A DNA stretch of 64,000 nucleotides from Bacteriovorax sp. Seq25_V (GTDB lineage: Bacteria > Bdellovibrionota > Bacteriovoracia > Bacteriovoracales > Bacteriovoracaceae). Within the stretch, counting starts at the first letter, position 1. Each line of letters begins with the position of its first letter. Location of the stretch: NCBI RefSeq assembly GCF_000447795.1, contig NZ_AUNI01000015.1:186001-250000 (forward strand), written 5' to 3'. The notes below the pieces were generated by a model, which saw only the letters and a program-made list of their open reading frames with translations, was not told the DNA's origin and searched no databases. Positions 9,087 through 17,445 of the stretch are shown here, one piece after another. The position numbers and the translations under genes are program-made.

Positions 9087-10773
9087 AAAATTTCGTTCTT
9101 AAATCTTTACCGCTTAATTTCTTGGCCGCTCCACATTTTAATAAATGAATTAGTCCATTCTTCTTAAAGATGTCACCCATTAGGCCTTTGTCGAGATTAA
9201 CTTTTGAAAAGTCGCAGTCTTCGATATTTTTACCTTTTAATAAGGTATTTAAAACTTCTTCGACAATTTGTATATAGTTATAAGATTCAATAAATGAGGG
9301 AATAGTTCTAAGTACTAAAGTCGTATAGTCGATTCGATCAATCTCAATACCAAAGTTTTCTAAAGATTGAAGAGCTTCCTGTTCATTATCTGTCGCGGCA
9401 ATATTAAAGGGCTCACTAATAAGAAGGGGAGTTAACTCCTTTTCTTCTTTTTCTTCTATCTGCTTTAGTCGATCGATAACGGCAACTTCGCTGTTTAATA
9501 AGTAAAGTCCGCTTTCAATACTATCGAGAATAAAAATATTACTTCCCGCAGAAATAATCTTATTATCAACTTCTCCTGAAAATAAGCTCTTTTGTCCAAT
9601 CTCTAGAGAAGTGTTACTTGTATCCCAACTTGTAGAAATTTGATCAGTTGCTGATGCTCGCTCCCAAAGAGGTGAACTCATCAGTGTTTCAAAAGGCGAA
9701 GCATTTTCAGAGATAAGATCATCTTGCACTTGATTAGGAGCTAATTGTTCCTGGTTATTCTTTACGATATTTTTTAGGGACGCAGAAACCAGAGAGAATA
9801 CTTCATTTTCATTTAAAAATTTAATCAGAGTTTTATTCGGATGAACATTAACATCAATTTCATTTTCGGCTACGTGAAGTTCAACGACAAAATGGCCCGT
9901 TTCACCAAAGTTCCATAGCTTTTCAAGATTACGAATAACAATCTGCTGAAGTTTTTTATCAGTGAAGAGTCTTCCGTTAACAAAGAGATAGTGATGCTTT
10001 CCTGTATATCCCTTTGTTGATTCTTTCGAAACATAGATTTTAACTTGGTTTTTTAAATACGAATTTGTCTCCTCAAGCAGACTAACTTTTCTCGTTTTCG
10101 TCGAGATAATTTGAGCAATCCTCTTGCCGCGTTCTTCAATTGCAACCGCCGGATAAATTTCTCTATCTTCGTCATCAAAAACAACAGAGAATTTAATATG
10201 TGGGTTGGTGATTAGAAATGCGTTGATAATTCTTCTTAATGCATTCTTTTCACTCGTTTTACTTTTGATAAATTTCAGACGAACTGGAGTATTATAGAAG
10301 AGGTCTTTCACATATATTGAAGTACCTTGCTTATTTGGTCTATAAACACTGTGCTCTACTGTTTGAGCACCGTTTATAATAATCTTACCACCACTTAAAA
10401 TGTCTTCCTTTGGAGCGGAATGACATGAAATTCTTGAAACACTTGAAATCGATGCAAGTGCTTCTCCTCTAAATCCAAAAGTATTTAGGCGGTAGATATC
10501 TTCAAAACTTATAATCTTGGAAGTCGCGTGACGACAGAATGCGTAGGGTAGCTCATCAAAGAACATTCCTTTTCCGTCATCTTCAATTGCAATTAGATCA
10601 AGACCATTGTCTTTGATTGTTATCTTTATTTCAGTAGGTTTTGAATCAATTGAGTTTTCGAGTAATTCTTTTAAAACATTGGCCGGGCGTTCTACAACTT
10701 CACCGGCCTTAATTTGATCTATGAGATGTTCAGGTAATAAATTGATGCGGTTTTTGTTTTCTACTGTTTCCAT
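9073..10773 (-). CDS. mutL: DNA mismatch repair protein MutL
   Basis: A 566-residue MutL with the GHKL ATPase at the N-terminus: ELLEN (E36-N40), DDGKGM (65-70) and GFRGEAL (100-106). The transducer domain follows (FVNGR, NVHPNK). It passes the mismatch signal from MutS to the repair machinery. The C-terminal dimer domain lacks the DQHA(X)2E(X)4E endonuclease motif; the equivalent strand ends in NSEVAVIDR. By sequence it is thus the non-nicking type, which would need another strand-discrimination nuclease; none is visible here. Twelve bases separate it from the FHA-GGDEF gene upstream, so the four genes may share one message. Confidence 0.93.
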   Translation of the reverse strand: METVENKNRINLLPEHLIDQIKAGEVVERPANVLKELLENSIDSKPTEIKITIKDNGLDLIAIEDDGKGMFFDELPYAFCRHATSKIISFEDIYRLNTFGFRGEALASISSVSRISCHSAPKEDILSGGKIIINGAQTVEHSVYRPNKQGTSIYVKDLFYNTPVRLKFIKSKTSEKNALRRIINAFLITNPHIKFSVVFDDEDREIYPAVAIEERGKRIAQIISTKTRKVSLLEETNSYLKNQVKIYVSKESTKGYTGKHHYLFVNGRLFTDKKLQQIVIRNLEKLWNFGETGHFVVELHVAENEIDVNVHPNKTLIKFLNENEVFSLVSASLKNIVKNNQEQLAPNQVQDDLISENASPFETLMSSPLWERASATDQISTSWDTSNTSLEIGQKSLFSGEVDNKIISAGSNIFILDSIESGLYLLNSEVAVIDRLKQIEEKEEKELTPLLISEPFNIAATDNEQEALQSLENFGIEIDRIDYTTLVLRTIPSFIESYNYIQIVEEVLNTLLKGKNIEDCDFSKVNLDKGLMGDIFKKNGLIHLLKCGAAKKLSGKDLRTKFYGKK

Positions 10774-10784
10774 TGAAGGTTTTA

Positions 10785-11690
10785 TTATTCCTTATAGAAA
10801 CTAACTTGGTTTCTTCCGCCCTCTTTTGATTTATATACTGCTTCGTCAGCTCTCTTGAAAAGATCTGTCCCTGTTACAACACCTTGGCGATAGTCTGCCA
10901 CTCCAATTGAAGCTGTTACTGGAAGTTTATTTGTATCGTATATAAAGTCATGAGACTCAACTAGTTTTCTTAGTCTTTCAGCGATCTCATAAGACTGCTT
11001 TAAGTTTGTTTTTGGAAGAAGGATTACAAACTCTTCTCCACCGTAACGAGCAAATGTATCGTCTTCTCTAACACCATTTTTTCTGATTAGCTCGGCCATA
11101 CTTTTAAGAACAAAGTCTCCTGCATCGTGCCCGTAGTTATCATTAAGTTTTTTGAAATGGTCTAGATCAAAGATGATTAGTGATAGGGGAGTTCCTGTCA
11201 CTTTAGACTTTTTAACTTCAAGATCAAGCTTGTTGTTAAAGTAAGTCTTATTGAAACATCCAGTGTGTCTATCTGTATTTGCTTCTAAGTTTAGTTTATC
11301 GTAAGTAAGTCTTTCTGGATCACCCTTTGGGAGATACTTTAAAGCGATAGAACCAACTTTAATTGTATCACCTTTATTAAGTGACTTCTTACCTTCAATC
11401 TTTTGATTGTTTAAGAATGTACCATTTCTTGAACCAGCATCTTCAACTGTGTATCCATCTTCTTCAACTTTAAGAACGAAGTGTTCACGCGAAATACCAT
11501 TGAAATCAAGAGTAATATCATTTTTTGCACTTCTACCACAGCTAATAGCTGGTGTTGTTAAATCAAATAGAGTTCCATTTAACTCGCCACCTACAACTAA
11601 AAGTGCTGCCGGCTTTTGTGAAGCTTCATTTTCTGCTGCTGAAAGAGCTGCTTTAATATCTGTTAGAACGATGGTTGAATCATCACCCAT
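10785..11690 (-). CDS. FHA-GGDEF diguanylate cyclase
   Basis: A 301-residue cytoplasmic protein. An FHA domain at about 50-117 has GRSAKNDI, SREH and SRNGTFLN, the residues that bind phosphothreonine peptides. A GGDEF domain follows (about 135-300) with the active GGEEF motif at 217-221 and the product-inhibition site R208-x-x-D211 five residues upstream, so it should make c-di-GMP and be feedback inhibited. The FHA domain implies recruitment by a Thr kinase; the kinase at 5.3 kb is a candidate partner, which is inference. It precedes mutL by 12 bp. Confidence 0.92.
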   Translation of the reverse strand: MGDDSTIVLTDIKAALSAAENEASQKPAALLVVGGELNGTLFDLTTPAISCGRSAKNDITLDFNGISREHFVLKVEEDGYTVEDAGSRNGTFLNNQKIEGKKSLNKGDTIKVGSIALKYLPKGDPERLTYDKLNLEANTDRHTGCFNKTYFNNKLDLEVKKSKVTGTPLSLIIFDLDHFKKLNDNYGHDAGDFVLKSMAELIRKNGVREDDTFARYGGEEFVILLPKTNLKQSYEIAERLRKLVESHDFIYDTNKLPVTASIGVADYRQGVVTGTDLFKRADEAVYKSKEGGRNQVSFYKE

Positions 11691-11739
11691 AATAATCCCC
11701 GTAACCTTTTGGAATGATTTATAAACTTCTTTGAATTTT

Positions 11740-11777
11740 ATCTAATTCACCAATTTTTTTCAACCGGGTAATTAGAT
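11740..11777. repeat. Inverted repeat at the end of pgi
   Basis: ATCTAATT (11740-11747) and AATTAGAT (11770-11777) can form an 8-bp stem that includes the pgi stop codon. The loop holds a T run on the plus strand, but no U tract follows on the minus strand, so a terminator role for pgi is only possible. Confidence 0.35.
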
Positions 11778-13004
11778 TCCTTTAACAGAGTCGAGCCATT
11801 CAAATGAATACACTTTTCCTGCTTCTACTCCTGGCTGATCAAAAGGGTCAATTTCTAGCATATGACCAGTAATCGCAGTTAAGAGCTCAAAAAATATGAT
11901 AAGTTCAGAAAGGCTATTTTCATCAAGTTTATCTAATTCTAGGTGGATATGGCTTACACCCTGTTCATTTAAAGCCTTCAAAGTGCCAAAAAACTCGGCA
12001 TCCATTAAATTCTTTAATGTGTATTTATTTAGCGCCTTTAGTTTTGGATGAGTAAATTTATTTGACAGTTTTAGTTGGTTATTAACCTTGTCAACATGAA
12101 CTAGAAACATAAGTTTATTAAGTGGCCCCTCCATGAATAGTTGCATTTGAGAGTGTTGATCAGTAGCGCCGTATCCTGGAATTGGTGTTAATCCAACTCT
12201 TTCTCCTTTTCTCTTCTTTCCTAAACTTTCTGCCCAAAGTTGAACGAACCAAAAAGAAAAGTCTCGAAGTAGAGAACTATATGGCATAAGAACAGTTTCG
12301 TTTACGCCTTCTTTGTATAGAGCGATAACTTTGGAAACAGTTTGAATAAACTCATCACTCGCAAGTAAGTCATGTGCGTAAGAGTACGCATGACTACAAA
12401 GAGTTTTGATATTAATTCCTGCGAAAATTGCAGGAAGAAGTCCAACTGGAGTTAGAACACTAAATCTTCCTCCAACATTTGGTGGAACATCAAGACAAGT
12501 GATTTCAAATTCATTTGCTAGTTTTCTAAGCTCGTTCTTTGATGGGTCTGTTGCAAAGATAAAATGATTTTTAAGATCTTTCTCTGTGTAACCCAGTTCG
12601 AATAGTTTGTTCGTGATAATTGCAAATTGTGCAAGTGTTTCAGCTGTTCCACCTGATTTCGAAACAACATAGAAAAGCGCATTCTTAACATCGATCTCTT
12701 CAAGGTCTTTTACTGTTTTATCAGTATCAACATTATTGAAGAAGTAAAACTTTACATCACTCTTTTTAAGAGAGGTAATTAACATCTCTGGTCCAAGAGA
12801 ACTTCCACCAATTCCAATTTGAACGAATGTATTAATATTTGAAAAGTTCGCAAATACGTCAGTACATTGTGTAATATAATCTTTGTTATTAAGTGTCTCT
12901 ACAAAGTCATATCTTTTAGATTTTTGAAAGTTTGTGATTTTCTCTATAACAAGGTCTGCTGGAATATCATTAGATTTTTCAAATGTGTGAAAGTTAATTT
13001 TCAT
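11772..13004 (-). CDS. pgi: Glucose-6-phosphate isomerase
   Basis: A 410-residue phosphoglucose isomerase that interconverts glucose-6-phosphate and fructose-6-phosphate. Sugar-phosphate isomerase motifs are clear: GIGGSSLGPEML, VSKSGGTAETLAQ and GATDQHSQMQLFMEGP; EIDPFDQPGVEAGK near the C-terminus carries the catalytic lysine. At 410 residues it is of the short bacterial type rather than the 550-residue enterobacterial one. The start is one base after the stop of the acyl-CoA dehydrogenase gene, so the two are probably co-transcribed. Confidence 0.95.
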   Translation of the reverse strand: MKINFHTFEKSNDIPADLVIEKITNFQKSKRYDFVETLNNKDYITQCTDVFANFSNINTFVQIGIGGSSLGPEMLITSLKKSDVKFYFFNNVDTDKTVKDLEEIDVKNALFYVVSKSGGTAETLAQFAIITNKLFELGYTEKDLKNHFIFATDPSKNELRKLANEFEITCLDVPPNVGGRFSVLTPVGLLPAIFAGINIKTLCSHAYSYAHDLLASDEFIQTVSKVIALYKEGVNETVLMPYSSLLRDFSFWFVQLWAESLGKKRKGERVGLTPIPGYGATDQHSQMQLFMEGPLNKLMFLVHVDKVNNQLKLSNKFTHPKLKALNKYTLKNLMDAEFFGTLKALNEQGVSHIHLELDKLDENSLSELIIFFELLTAITGHMLEIDPFDQPGVEAGKVYSFEWLDSVKGI

Positions 13005-13005
13005 T

Positions 13006-14139
13006 TTATTTCTCGTATTGTTTCTTTAGGTTTCTAGCAATTACTACTTTTTGAATTTGATTTGTACCTTCTACTATTTGTAGAACTTTTGCATCTCTCA
13101 TAAATCTTTCAACAGGGTATTCTTTTGTATATCCAACGCCACCGAGGATTTGAACGGCATCAGTTGTTACTTTCATCGCTGTATCAGATGCTTTCATCTT
13201 TGCCATCGATGCAAGTTTTGCATCTGGTTTCCCTGAGTCAACTGAGCGAGCTGCAGCTTGAACGAGTAGGCGAGAAGCTTCGACCTCTGTTGCCATATCT
13301 GCCATCATAAATTGAAGGCCCTGAAAATTAAAAATCTCGTCTTTAAATTGACGTCTTTCTAATGAGTAGCTGATCGCTTCATCAAGAGCTCGTTGTGCAC
13401 AACCAACAGAAATAGCTCCAATTGCTGTTCTACCTTTTTCAAGGCCGCCCATTGCAACTGTAAATCCTTGTCCTTCTCCTAGAAGGAGATTTTCTTCTGG
13501 TACGAAACAATTTTCAAAAATTAATTCGCGTGTCGGAGAAATTGTCCAACCCATTTTATTTTCTTTTTTTCCAAAGCTAAATCCTTCTGTTCCATCTTCA
13601 ACGATGAACGCAGAAATACCTTTAGCTCCTTCAACTCCCGTTCTTGCCATCACAATATAAGTTTTGGCGATTCCACCTGAAGTGATCCACAGTTTTGATC
13701 CGTTAAGGATATAACCACCATCAACTTTTTTCGCAGTTGTCTTTAAAGAAGCGGCATCCGAACCAGCACCTGATTCTGAAAGTGCAAAGGCTCCAATTGC
13801 TTGTCCACTTGTTAGCTCTGGAAGGTATTTTTCTTTTTGTGATTGATTACCATAAATATTTAATATCGATTGAACCATTGAAGAAACAGAAATGGTTACT
13901 GCATAAGGAACAGAACTCTTCGCGATTTCTTCTAATGCATAAGTATAGTCTTCGCAAGAAAGATCAGATCCTCCGTACTCATCACTTACTGTCATTCCGG
14001 TGAAGCCTAGTTCTCCCAATTCGTTGAAAATTTCCATCCTGAAGTTCGAATTTTGATCGTCGTGCTCCATTACGGGCTCAATTTTGTCGAGTCTAAACTT
14101 ACGTAGACCTGCTACAATTTCTTGCTGCATTTCGTTCAT
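13006..14139 (-). CDS. Acyl-CoA dehydrogenase (short/medium-chain type)
   Basis: A 377-residue FAD-dependent acyl-CoA dehydrogenase that makes the alpha-beta double bond in beta-oxidation and passes electrons to ETF. Marks: ALSESGAGSD, LWITSGG, QILGGVGYTKEYPVERFMRDAK and the C-terminal VEGTNQIQ, whose Glu is the catalytic base position of short- and medium-chain enzymes. I start at the ATG at 14139, with AAAGGA six bases upstream. A TTG 15 bases further out would place that ribosome site inside the gene. Upstream of pgi by one base. Substrate chain length cannot be told from sequence alone. Confidence 0.93.
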   Translation of the reverse strand: MNEMQQEIVAGLRKFRLDKIEPVMEHDDQNSNFRMEIFNELGELGFTGMTVSDEYGGSDLSCEDYTYALEEIAKSSVPYAVTISVSSMVQSILNIYGNQSQKEKYLPELTSGQAIGAFALSESGAGSDAASLKTTAKKVDGGYILNGSKLWITSGGIAKTYIVMARTGVEGAKGISAFIVEDGTEGFSFGKKENKMGWTISPTRELIFENCFVPEENLLLGEGQGFTVAMGGLEKGRTAIGAISVGCAQRALDEAISYSLERRQFKDEIFNFQGLQFMMADMATEVEASRLLVQAAARSVDSGKPDAKLASMAKMKASDTAMKVTTDAVQILGGVGYTKEYPVERFMRDAKVLQIVEGTNQIQKVVIARNLKKQYEK

Positions 14140-14279
14140 TTCATGTCCTTTCAATATGTTTCCCAGAGGTTATCAAAATTTTCACAGATCGAGGATAAAA
14201 AACAATGTGTGTAAGTGCTTGAAAATACGTTTAATGTGTTATCTTCTTTCATCTATTCGGTTTTTCATGATTTATGTCA

Positions 14280-14285
14280 TATAAT
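14280..14285 (+). promoter_or_regulatory. Candidate -10 box of the 56-residue membrane protein gene
   Basis: A perfect TATAAT lies 18 bases before the GTG start. No good -35 box is visible at 16-18 bp, so this is a weak call based on the -10 alone. Confidence 0.3.
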
Positions 14286-14303
14286 ATTATTTAGGAGGCA
14301 TAT

Positions 14304-14474
14304 GTGAAAAAAGAAAAAAAATTGACTCAAGACATTTCGATTGCCGTTGAGGATGAACATATCACTGATAGTTTCCCGCTGATGGTAATAATTTGTTTAT
14401 TTTTTGTTGTGACGATTATGCATCTTTTTATTACGCCAAATGCAATGGCCTTTGCTCATTGGTTTGCTAAGTAA
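14304..14474 (+). CDS. Small single-pass membrane protein, 56 residues
   Basis: A short gene starting with GTG six bases after a strong AGGAGG site (14293-14298). The product begins with a lysine-rich stretch, then an acidic segment (VEDEHITD) and one hydrophobic helix at about 25-43 (MVIICLFFVVTIMHLF), ending FAHWFAK. The positive N-terminus suggests the N-terminal side faces the cytoplasm. I recognise no family. It sits alone between the divergent acyl-CoA dehydrogenase gene and the convergent HlyIII gene. The ribosome site, TATAAT upstream and a sensible membrane topology support it as real. Confidence 0.65.
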   Translation: MKKEKKLTQDISIAVEDEHITDSFPLMVIICLFFVVTIMHLFITPNAMAFAHWFAK

Positions 14475-14557
14475 ATAAAGACTGTCGCAAAAATTCCAAC
14501 TCTTCATCACTTAGATAATTTATCTAGGGTGACCTTCTCAAGCCTTTCCATATAAAA

Positions 14558-15196
14558 CTAAGACGCAATTGCAATAGCATAAAAATGACAAGCACTTCCG
14601 GCCATCACAAAGAGATGCCAAATTGCATGATTGTATTTCATACGATCGAGTAGGTAGAAGACAACACCAAGGCAGTAGAAGAAGCCACCAATTTTGATGA
14701 AGTTTAACACTTCATTAGAAATGCTTTTAACAAATGGATTCCATGCAGTGACAATAAACCAACCCATGGCAAAGTAGCTGACAAGTGAAACAAATGAATT
14801 AGGGTTCTTAACTTTGAGTTTGTAGAAACTTCCAAAGAGGGCGATACACCAAACCGAAGCTAAAACTTTAAGTCCAACTTCTCCTTTAAGATTAAGAAGC
14901 ATAAATGGAGTGTATGATCCAGCGATATAAAAATAGATACAAACAAGATCAACCTTTTGCCACTTGAGTTTTTTGATATCACATTGAACGTAATGGTAAA
15001 CCGTACTTGCAAAATAAATTGCTAATAATGAAGCACCGTAAACGGTATAGCTAAAGAGGTGGAGATAACTTCCAATCGCTATTGATTTATAAATCAAGTA
15101 TGAGACGGCGATAAAACCAATAAATAGTCCAATTCCGTGAGTTACTGTATTTGCGATATCTTCTTGTTTTGTATAACCAGTAATATTTTTTTCCAT
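14558..15196 (-). CDS. HlyIII/PAQR-family seven-helix membrane protein
   Basis: A 212-residue integral membrane protein of the hemolysin III family, related to eukaryotic adiponectin receptors. Signatures: THGIGLFIGF near the N-terminus, STVYHYV in helix 2-3 and the C-terminal HAIWHLFVMAGSACHFYA with the metal-binding histidines. About seven hydrophobic segments are visible. Members are thought to be zinc-dependent hydrolases or to affect membrane fluidity; the name hemolysin is historical. A TATAAT box lies only six bases upstream of the ATG and no ribosome site is seen, so the message may be leaderless. Confidence 0.88.
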   Translation of the reverse strand: MEKNITGYTKQEDIANTVTHGIGLFIGFIAVSYLIYKSIAIGSYLHLFSYTVYGASLLAIYFASTVYHYVQCDIKKLKWQKVDLVCIYFYIAGSYTPFMLLNLKGEVGLKVLASVWCIALFGSFYKLKVKNPNSFVSLVSYFAMGWFIVTAWNPFVKSISNEVLNFIKIGGFFYCLGVVFYLLDRMKYNHAIWHLFVMAGSACHFYAIAIAS

Positions 15197-15202
15197 ATTC
15201 TG

Positions 15203-15208
15203 ATTATA
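15203..15208 (-). promoter_or_regulatory. Candidate -10 box, leaderless start of the HlyIII gene
   Basis: Read on the minus strand, TATAAT ends six bases before the ATG, where transcription would begin at or next to the start codon. The -35 region (about 17 bp further) does not match the consensus. Confidence 0.35.
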
Positions 15209-15227
15209 ATGAGAGAGTGGGATTTAA

Positions 15228-15255
15228 GGCCATAAGAACAAATTTGCTTATGGCC
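15228..15255 (-). terminator. Hairpin after the IVD-like acyl-CoA dehydrogenase gene
   Basis: GGCCATAAG and CTTATGGCC form a perfect 9-bp stem with a 10-base loop ten bases after the stop. The following tail on the minus strand is TTAAAT, a weak U tract, so termination may be partial or use another factor. Confidence 0.55.
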
Positions 15256-15264
15256 CGAGGAAAA

Positions 15265-16398
15265 TTATTGAGCAAGTAGATTCTTAGCAATAATCATAAT
15301 CATTACTTCGTTAGTTCCTGCTCCGATTTCATTAAGTTTGTTATCTCTCATCATTCTTTCAACTGGGAATTCTCTTGAGTAACCGTATCCACCATGAAGT
15401 TGAATTGCATCAAGAGCGATCTTTGTTGCCATCTTTGGAATTGCAAGCTTCACTTGAGCTGCAATAACTGGCCCTTTCTCACCTTGATCGTAACGGTAAG
15501 CTGCATTGTATAGGAAGTTTCTCATCATCTCAGTTTCAGTTGCCATCTCTGCAATCATCTTCTGAATTAATTGATAATTTCCAATTGTCTTACCAAATTG
15601 CTTTCTTTCATTTGCGTATTTAATACATTGGTCAACACACGCCTGAGCAATACCTAGAGAAATACCTGCGATTGTGATTCTTTCAATCTCAAGATTTTTC
15701 ATCATGTGATAAATTGAATCACCTTGATTTCCTACCAGGTGCTCTTTGCCAACTTTTGCATTATCAAAAACTAACTCACCTGTTGGAGATGCTCTCATTC
15801 CCATCTTGTGAATCGCTCCACCAAAAGTGAAGTGACCTTTATCTTTTTCTAGAATGAATGTCGAAAGATCTTTTCTGTCGCTTCCTGTTCTTGTGTAAAC
15901 ATAAGCGATATCAGCGTACTGTGCATTAGTGATCCACATTTTTGTACCATTTAATAGGTAGTGATCACCTTTATCTTCGGCCTTCGTTTGAATTCCTACC
16001 GCGTCCGAACCGTATTCAGGCTCACTCATTCCCATACAACCGATGTGCTCGCCAGTAATAAGTTTTGGAAGGTATAATTCTTTTTGCGCGTCAGAAGCAT
16101 TATTTTGAATATTGTTAACACAAAGGATAGAGTGTGCAAGATATGAAAGAGTTGAAGAAGCACATGACTTTCCAAATTCTTCCATCACGATTGTTGCAGC
16201 AAGAGCACCCATTCCAGCTCCACCGTACTCAGGATCAGCAGTGATACCAAGGACACCAATTTCACCCATTTTTTTGAAAGCTTCCATATTGAAAGTTTCT
16301 TCATGGTCATGCTTTTCTGCTACTGGAGCTAATTCGTTTCTTGAAAAGTCACGACACATTTTTTGGATTTGTTTCTCTTCCTCACTGAAGTACCACAT
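15265..16398 (-). CDS. Acyl-CoA dehydrogenase, isovaleryl-CoA dehydrogenase-like
   Basis: A 377-residue FAD acyl-CoA dehydrogenase. GMSEPEYGSDAVG, MWITNAQ, ERKQFGK and QLHGGYGYSREFPVERMMRD are family marks. At the place where short-chain enzymes have the base Glu, it reads GAGTNEVM, while LEIERI further upstream matches the relocated Glu of isovaleryl- and long-chain enzymes. It therefore likely acts on branched or longer acyl-CoA such as isovaleryl-CoA. No other leucine-degradation gene is in the window. AAAGGA precedes the ATG. It is a separate unit from the other dehydrogenase at 13.0 kb. Confidence 0.9.
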   Translation of the reverse strand: MWYFSEEEKQIQKMCRDFSRNELAPVAEKHDHEETFNMEAFKKMGEIGVLGITADPEYGGAGMGALAATIVMEEFGKSCASSTLSYLAHSILCVNNIQNNASDAQKELYLPKLITGEHIGCMGMSEPEYGSDAVGIQTKAEDKGDHYLLNGTKMWITNAQYADIAYVYTRTGSDRKDLSTFILEKDKGHFTFGGAIHKMGMRASPTGELVFDNAKVGKEHLVGNQGDSIYHMMKNLEIERITIAGISLGIAQACVDQCIKYANERKQFGKTIGNYQLIQKMIAEMATETEMMRNFLYNAAYRYDQGEKGPVIAAQVKLAIPKMATKIALDAIQLHGGYGYSREFPVERMMRDNKLNEIGAGTNEVMIMIIAKNLLAQ

Positions 16399-16472
16399 CG
16401 ATTTTGTCCTTTGAAAATTTCTTACAGATAAAATCTATAACTTCTTACACAAACTGACATGACGCGATGGGC

Positions 16473-17054
16473 TTAAATAGAGTTCGAATGATCCTTAAAT
16501 TGGGAATAGAAAATGACCTTATCTAGGGCGAGTTTGAGGGCCTCGTTTATCGGGAGAATCTGGGTTCCTAAATTAATATTAATCCCCGCAATCTGCCTTG
16601 CATATTCCCCAACCACGGGAGCCTCTTCAACCTTCAGGCCCGGGAGCAGCTCTGGGTATGTATCTTTAAGTACCCGACAGATACTAAGTTTCTTATCACC
16701 TAATTTTCCGCGAACGGCGGCTGCCCCGAAGGAGCGACAGACAGAAGGTCTTGTGTGATAGTTAAGGCAGCGACCTTTTGTTCCATCAGCGGAAGTCGGA
16801 GCATAGAAAATACATTGTGGAGTATTAACTTGAACTAAGGTTTCATAAATTTGTTCGTGAATCCCTTCTTTATAAAGTCGGATCGCTGTTGGAAGCATCT
16901 CAAGCACAGTGGCACTTATTTCTTTTGAGAGACAGCACTTCCCACAATCACTTGGGCAGTGAAGACCTTGTTCTTTTTGATATGTCGAAAAGGTCTCATT
17001 GGACCTTTCATAGATTTGTTCAACTTCTAAACTTAACTCTTCCAACCACTTCAT
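16473..17054 (-). CDS. YkgJ-family cysteine-cluster protein
   Basis: A 193-residue protein of the YkgJ type, predicted to bind zinc or iron. The cluster C33-x3-C37-x2-C40-C41 (CPSDCGKCC) is followed by a second pair in GRCLNYHTRPSVCRSFG. The family's role is unclear; it is often annotated as an Fe-S oxidoreductase on weak grounds. I start at the ATG at 17054 with GGAAGG seven bases upstream; an in-frame TTG at 17102 has no ribosome site. No close partner; the acyl-CoA dehydrogenase follows after 74 bp. Confidence 0.85.
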   Translation of the reverse strand: MKWLEELSLEVEQIYERSNETFSTYQKEQGLHCPSDCGKCCLSKEISATVLEMLPTAIRLYKEGIHEQIYETLVQVNTPQCIFYAPTSADGTKGRCLNYHTRPSVCRSFGAAAVRGKLGDKKLSICRVLKDTYPELLPGLKVEEAPVVGEYARQIAGININLGTQILPINEALKLALDKVIFYSQFKDHSNSI

Positions 17055-17130
17055 ACCACGGCCTTCCAAACGAGAGAGAAAAACGAGGAATAAATAATCC
17101 AACTTTGAATTAAATGCAATATGAAAAATG

Positions 17131-17288
17131 TAAACTGCTCCAGATAAATGGGGATAACGTTGAGACTATTGCTCGTTATATTAAATATTTAACTCCAAAT
17201 TATTCTAACTGCGCACAAAGTTATGATTTAACACTGGATAATCGTTTGGTTTTAGATTTTTTTGTCCCCATTTAACTGGAGCAGTTTA
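17131..17288. mobile_element. Short element with 24-bp inverted repeat ends (MITE-like)
   Basis: Bases 17131-17154 and 17265-17288 are inverted repeats of 24 bp with one mismatch; each contains AACTGCTCCAG and AAATGGGGA. The core is flanked by TA on both sides, which fits a TA target duplication as in IS630/Tc1-mariner elements, although the end sequence also resembles IS3-type ends. Only about 110 bp lie between. A 53-codon open frame (17114-17275) runs through the left repeat and ends in the right one; it has no ribosome site and I do not call it a gene. With no transposase it would be non-autonomous or a remnant. It fills most of the 391-bp stretch without a gene from 17055 to 17445. Confidence 0.5.
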
Positions 17289-17322
17289 TGTAACTTTTGA
17301 CAAAGAATTAACACTAACTATC

Positions 17323-17350
17323 AACTGATCCTTTATAATGGGGATCAGTT
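17323..17350 (+). repeat. Hairpin upstream of the peroxiredoxin-like gene
   Basis: AACTGATCC and GGATCAGTT form a 9-bp stem with a 10-base loop, followed by TT only (GTTTTAG overall). It could be a leader structure or a weak terminator. TATAAT falls in its loop, but no -35 box fits it. Confidence 0.4.
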
Positions 17351-17445
17351 TTAGATATTTCGTGTCATTGCCTGGTGTATCTTTAGTAAAATTACCTTTA
17401 TCGAAAATATTGGCCCACTGTAATAGAACAGTTTTAGGAGTGTTG

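Noticed and set aside
14512-14526. 15-bp palindrome TAGATAATTTATCTA as a terminator of the 56-residue protein gene
   Set aside because: The stem is AT-rich, with no loop length or T run for a working terminator. It may be chance in this AT-rich DNA.
17114-17275. 53-codon open frame through the inverted-repeat element
   Set aside because: No ribosome site, it is partly made of the repeat ends, and no family is visible. It was left inside the element annotation.
17297-17339. TTGACA (17297) and TATAAT (17334) as a promoter for the peroxiredoxin-like gene
   Set aside because: The spacer is 31 bp, far from the usual 17. TATAAT also lies in a hairpin loop, so I kept only the hairpin.
17338-17445. 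Longer N-terminus for the peroxiredoxin-like protein
   Set aside because: It would place a clear signal peptide inside the protein and ignore the TTAGGAG site before 17446.
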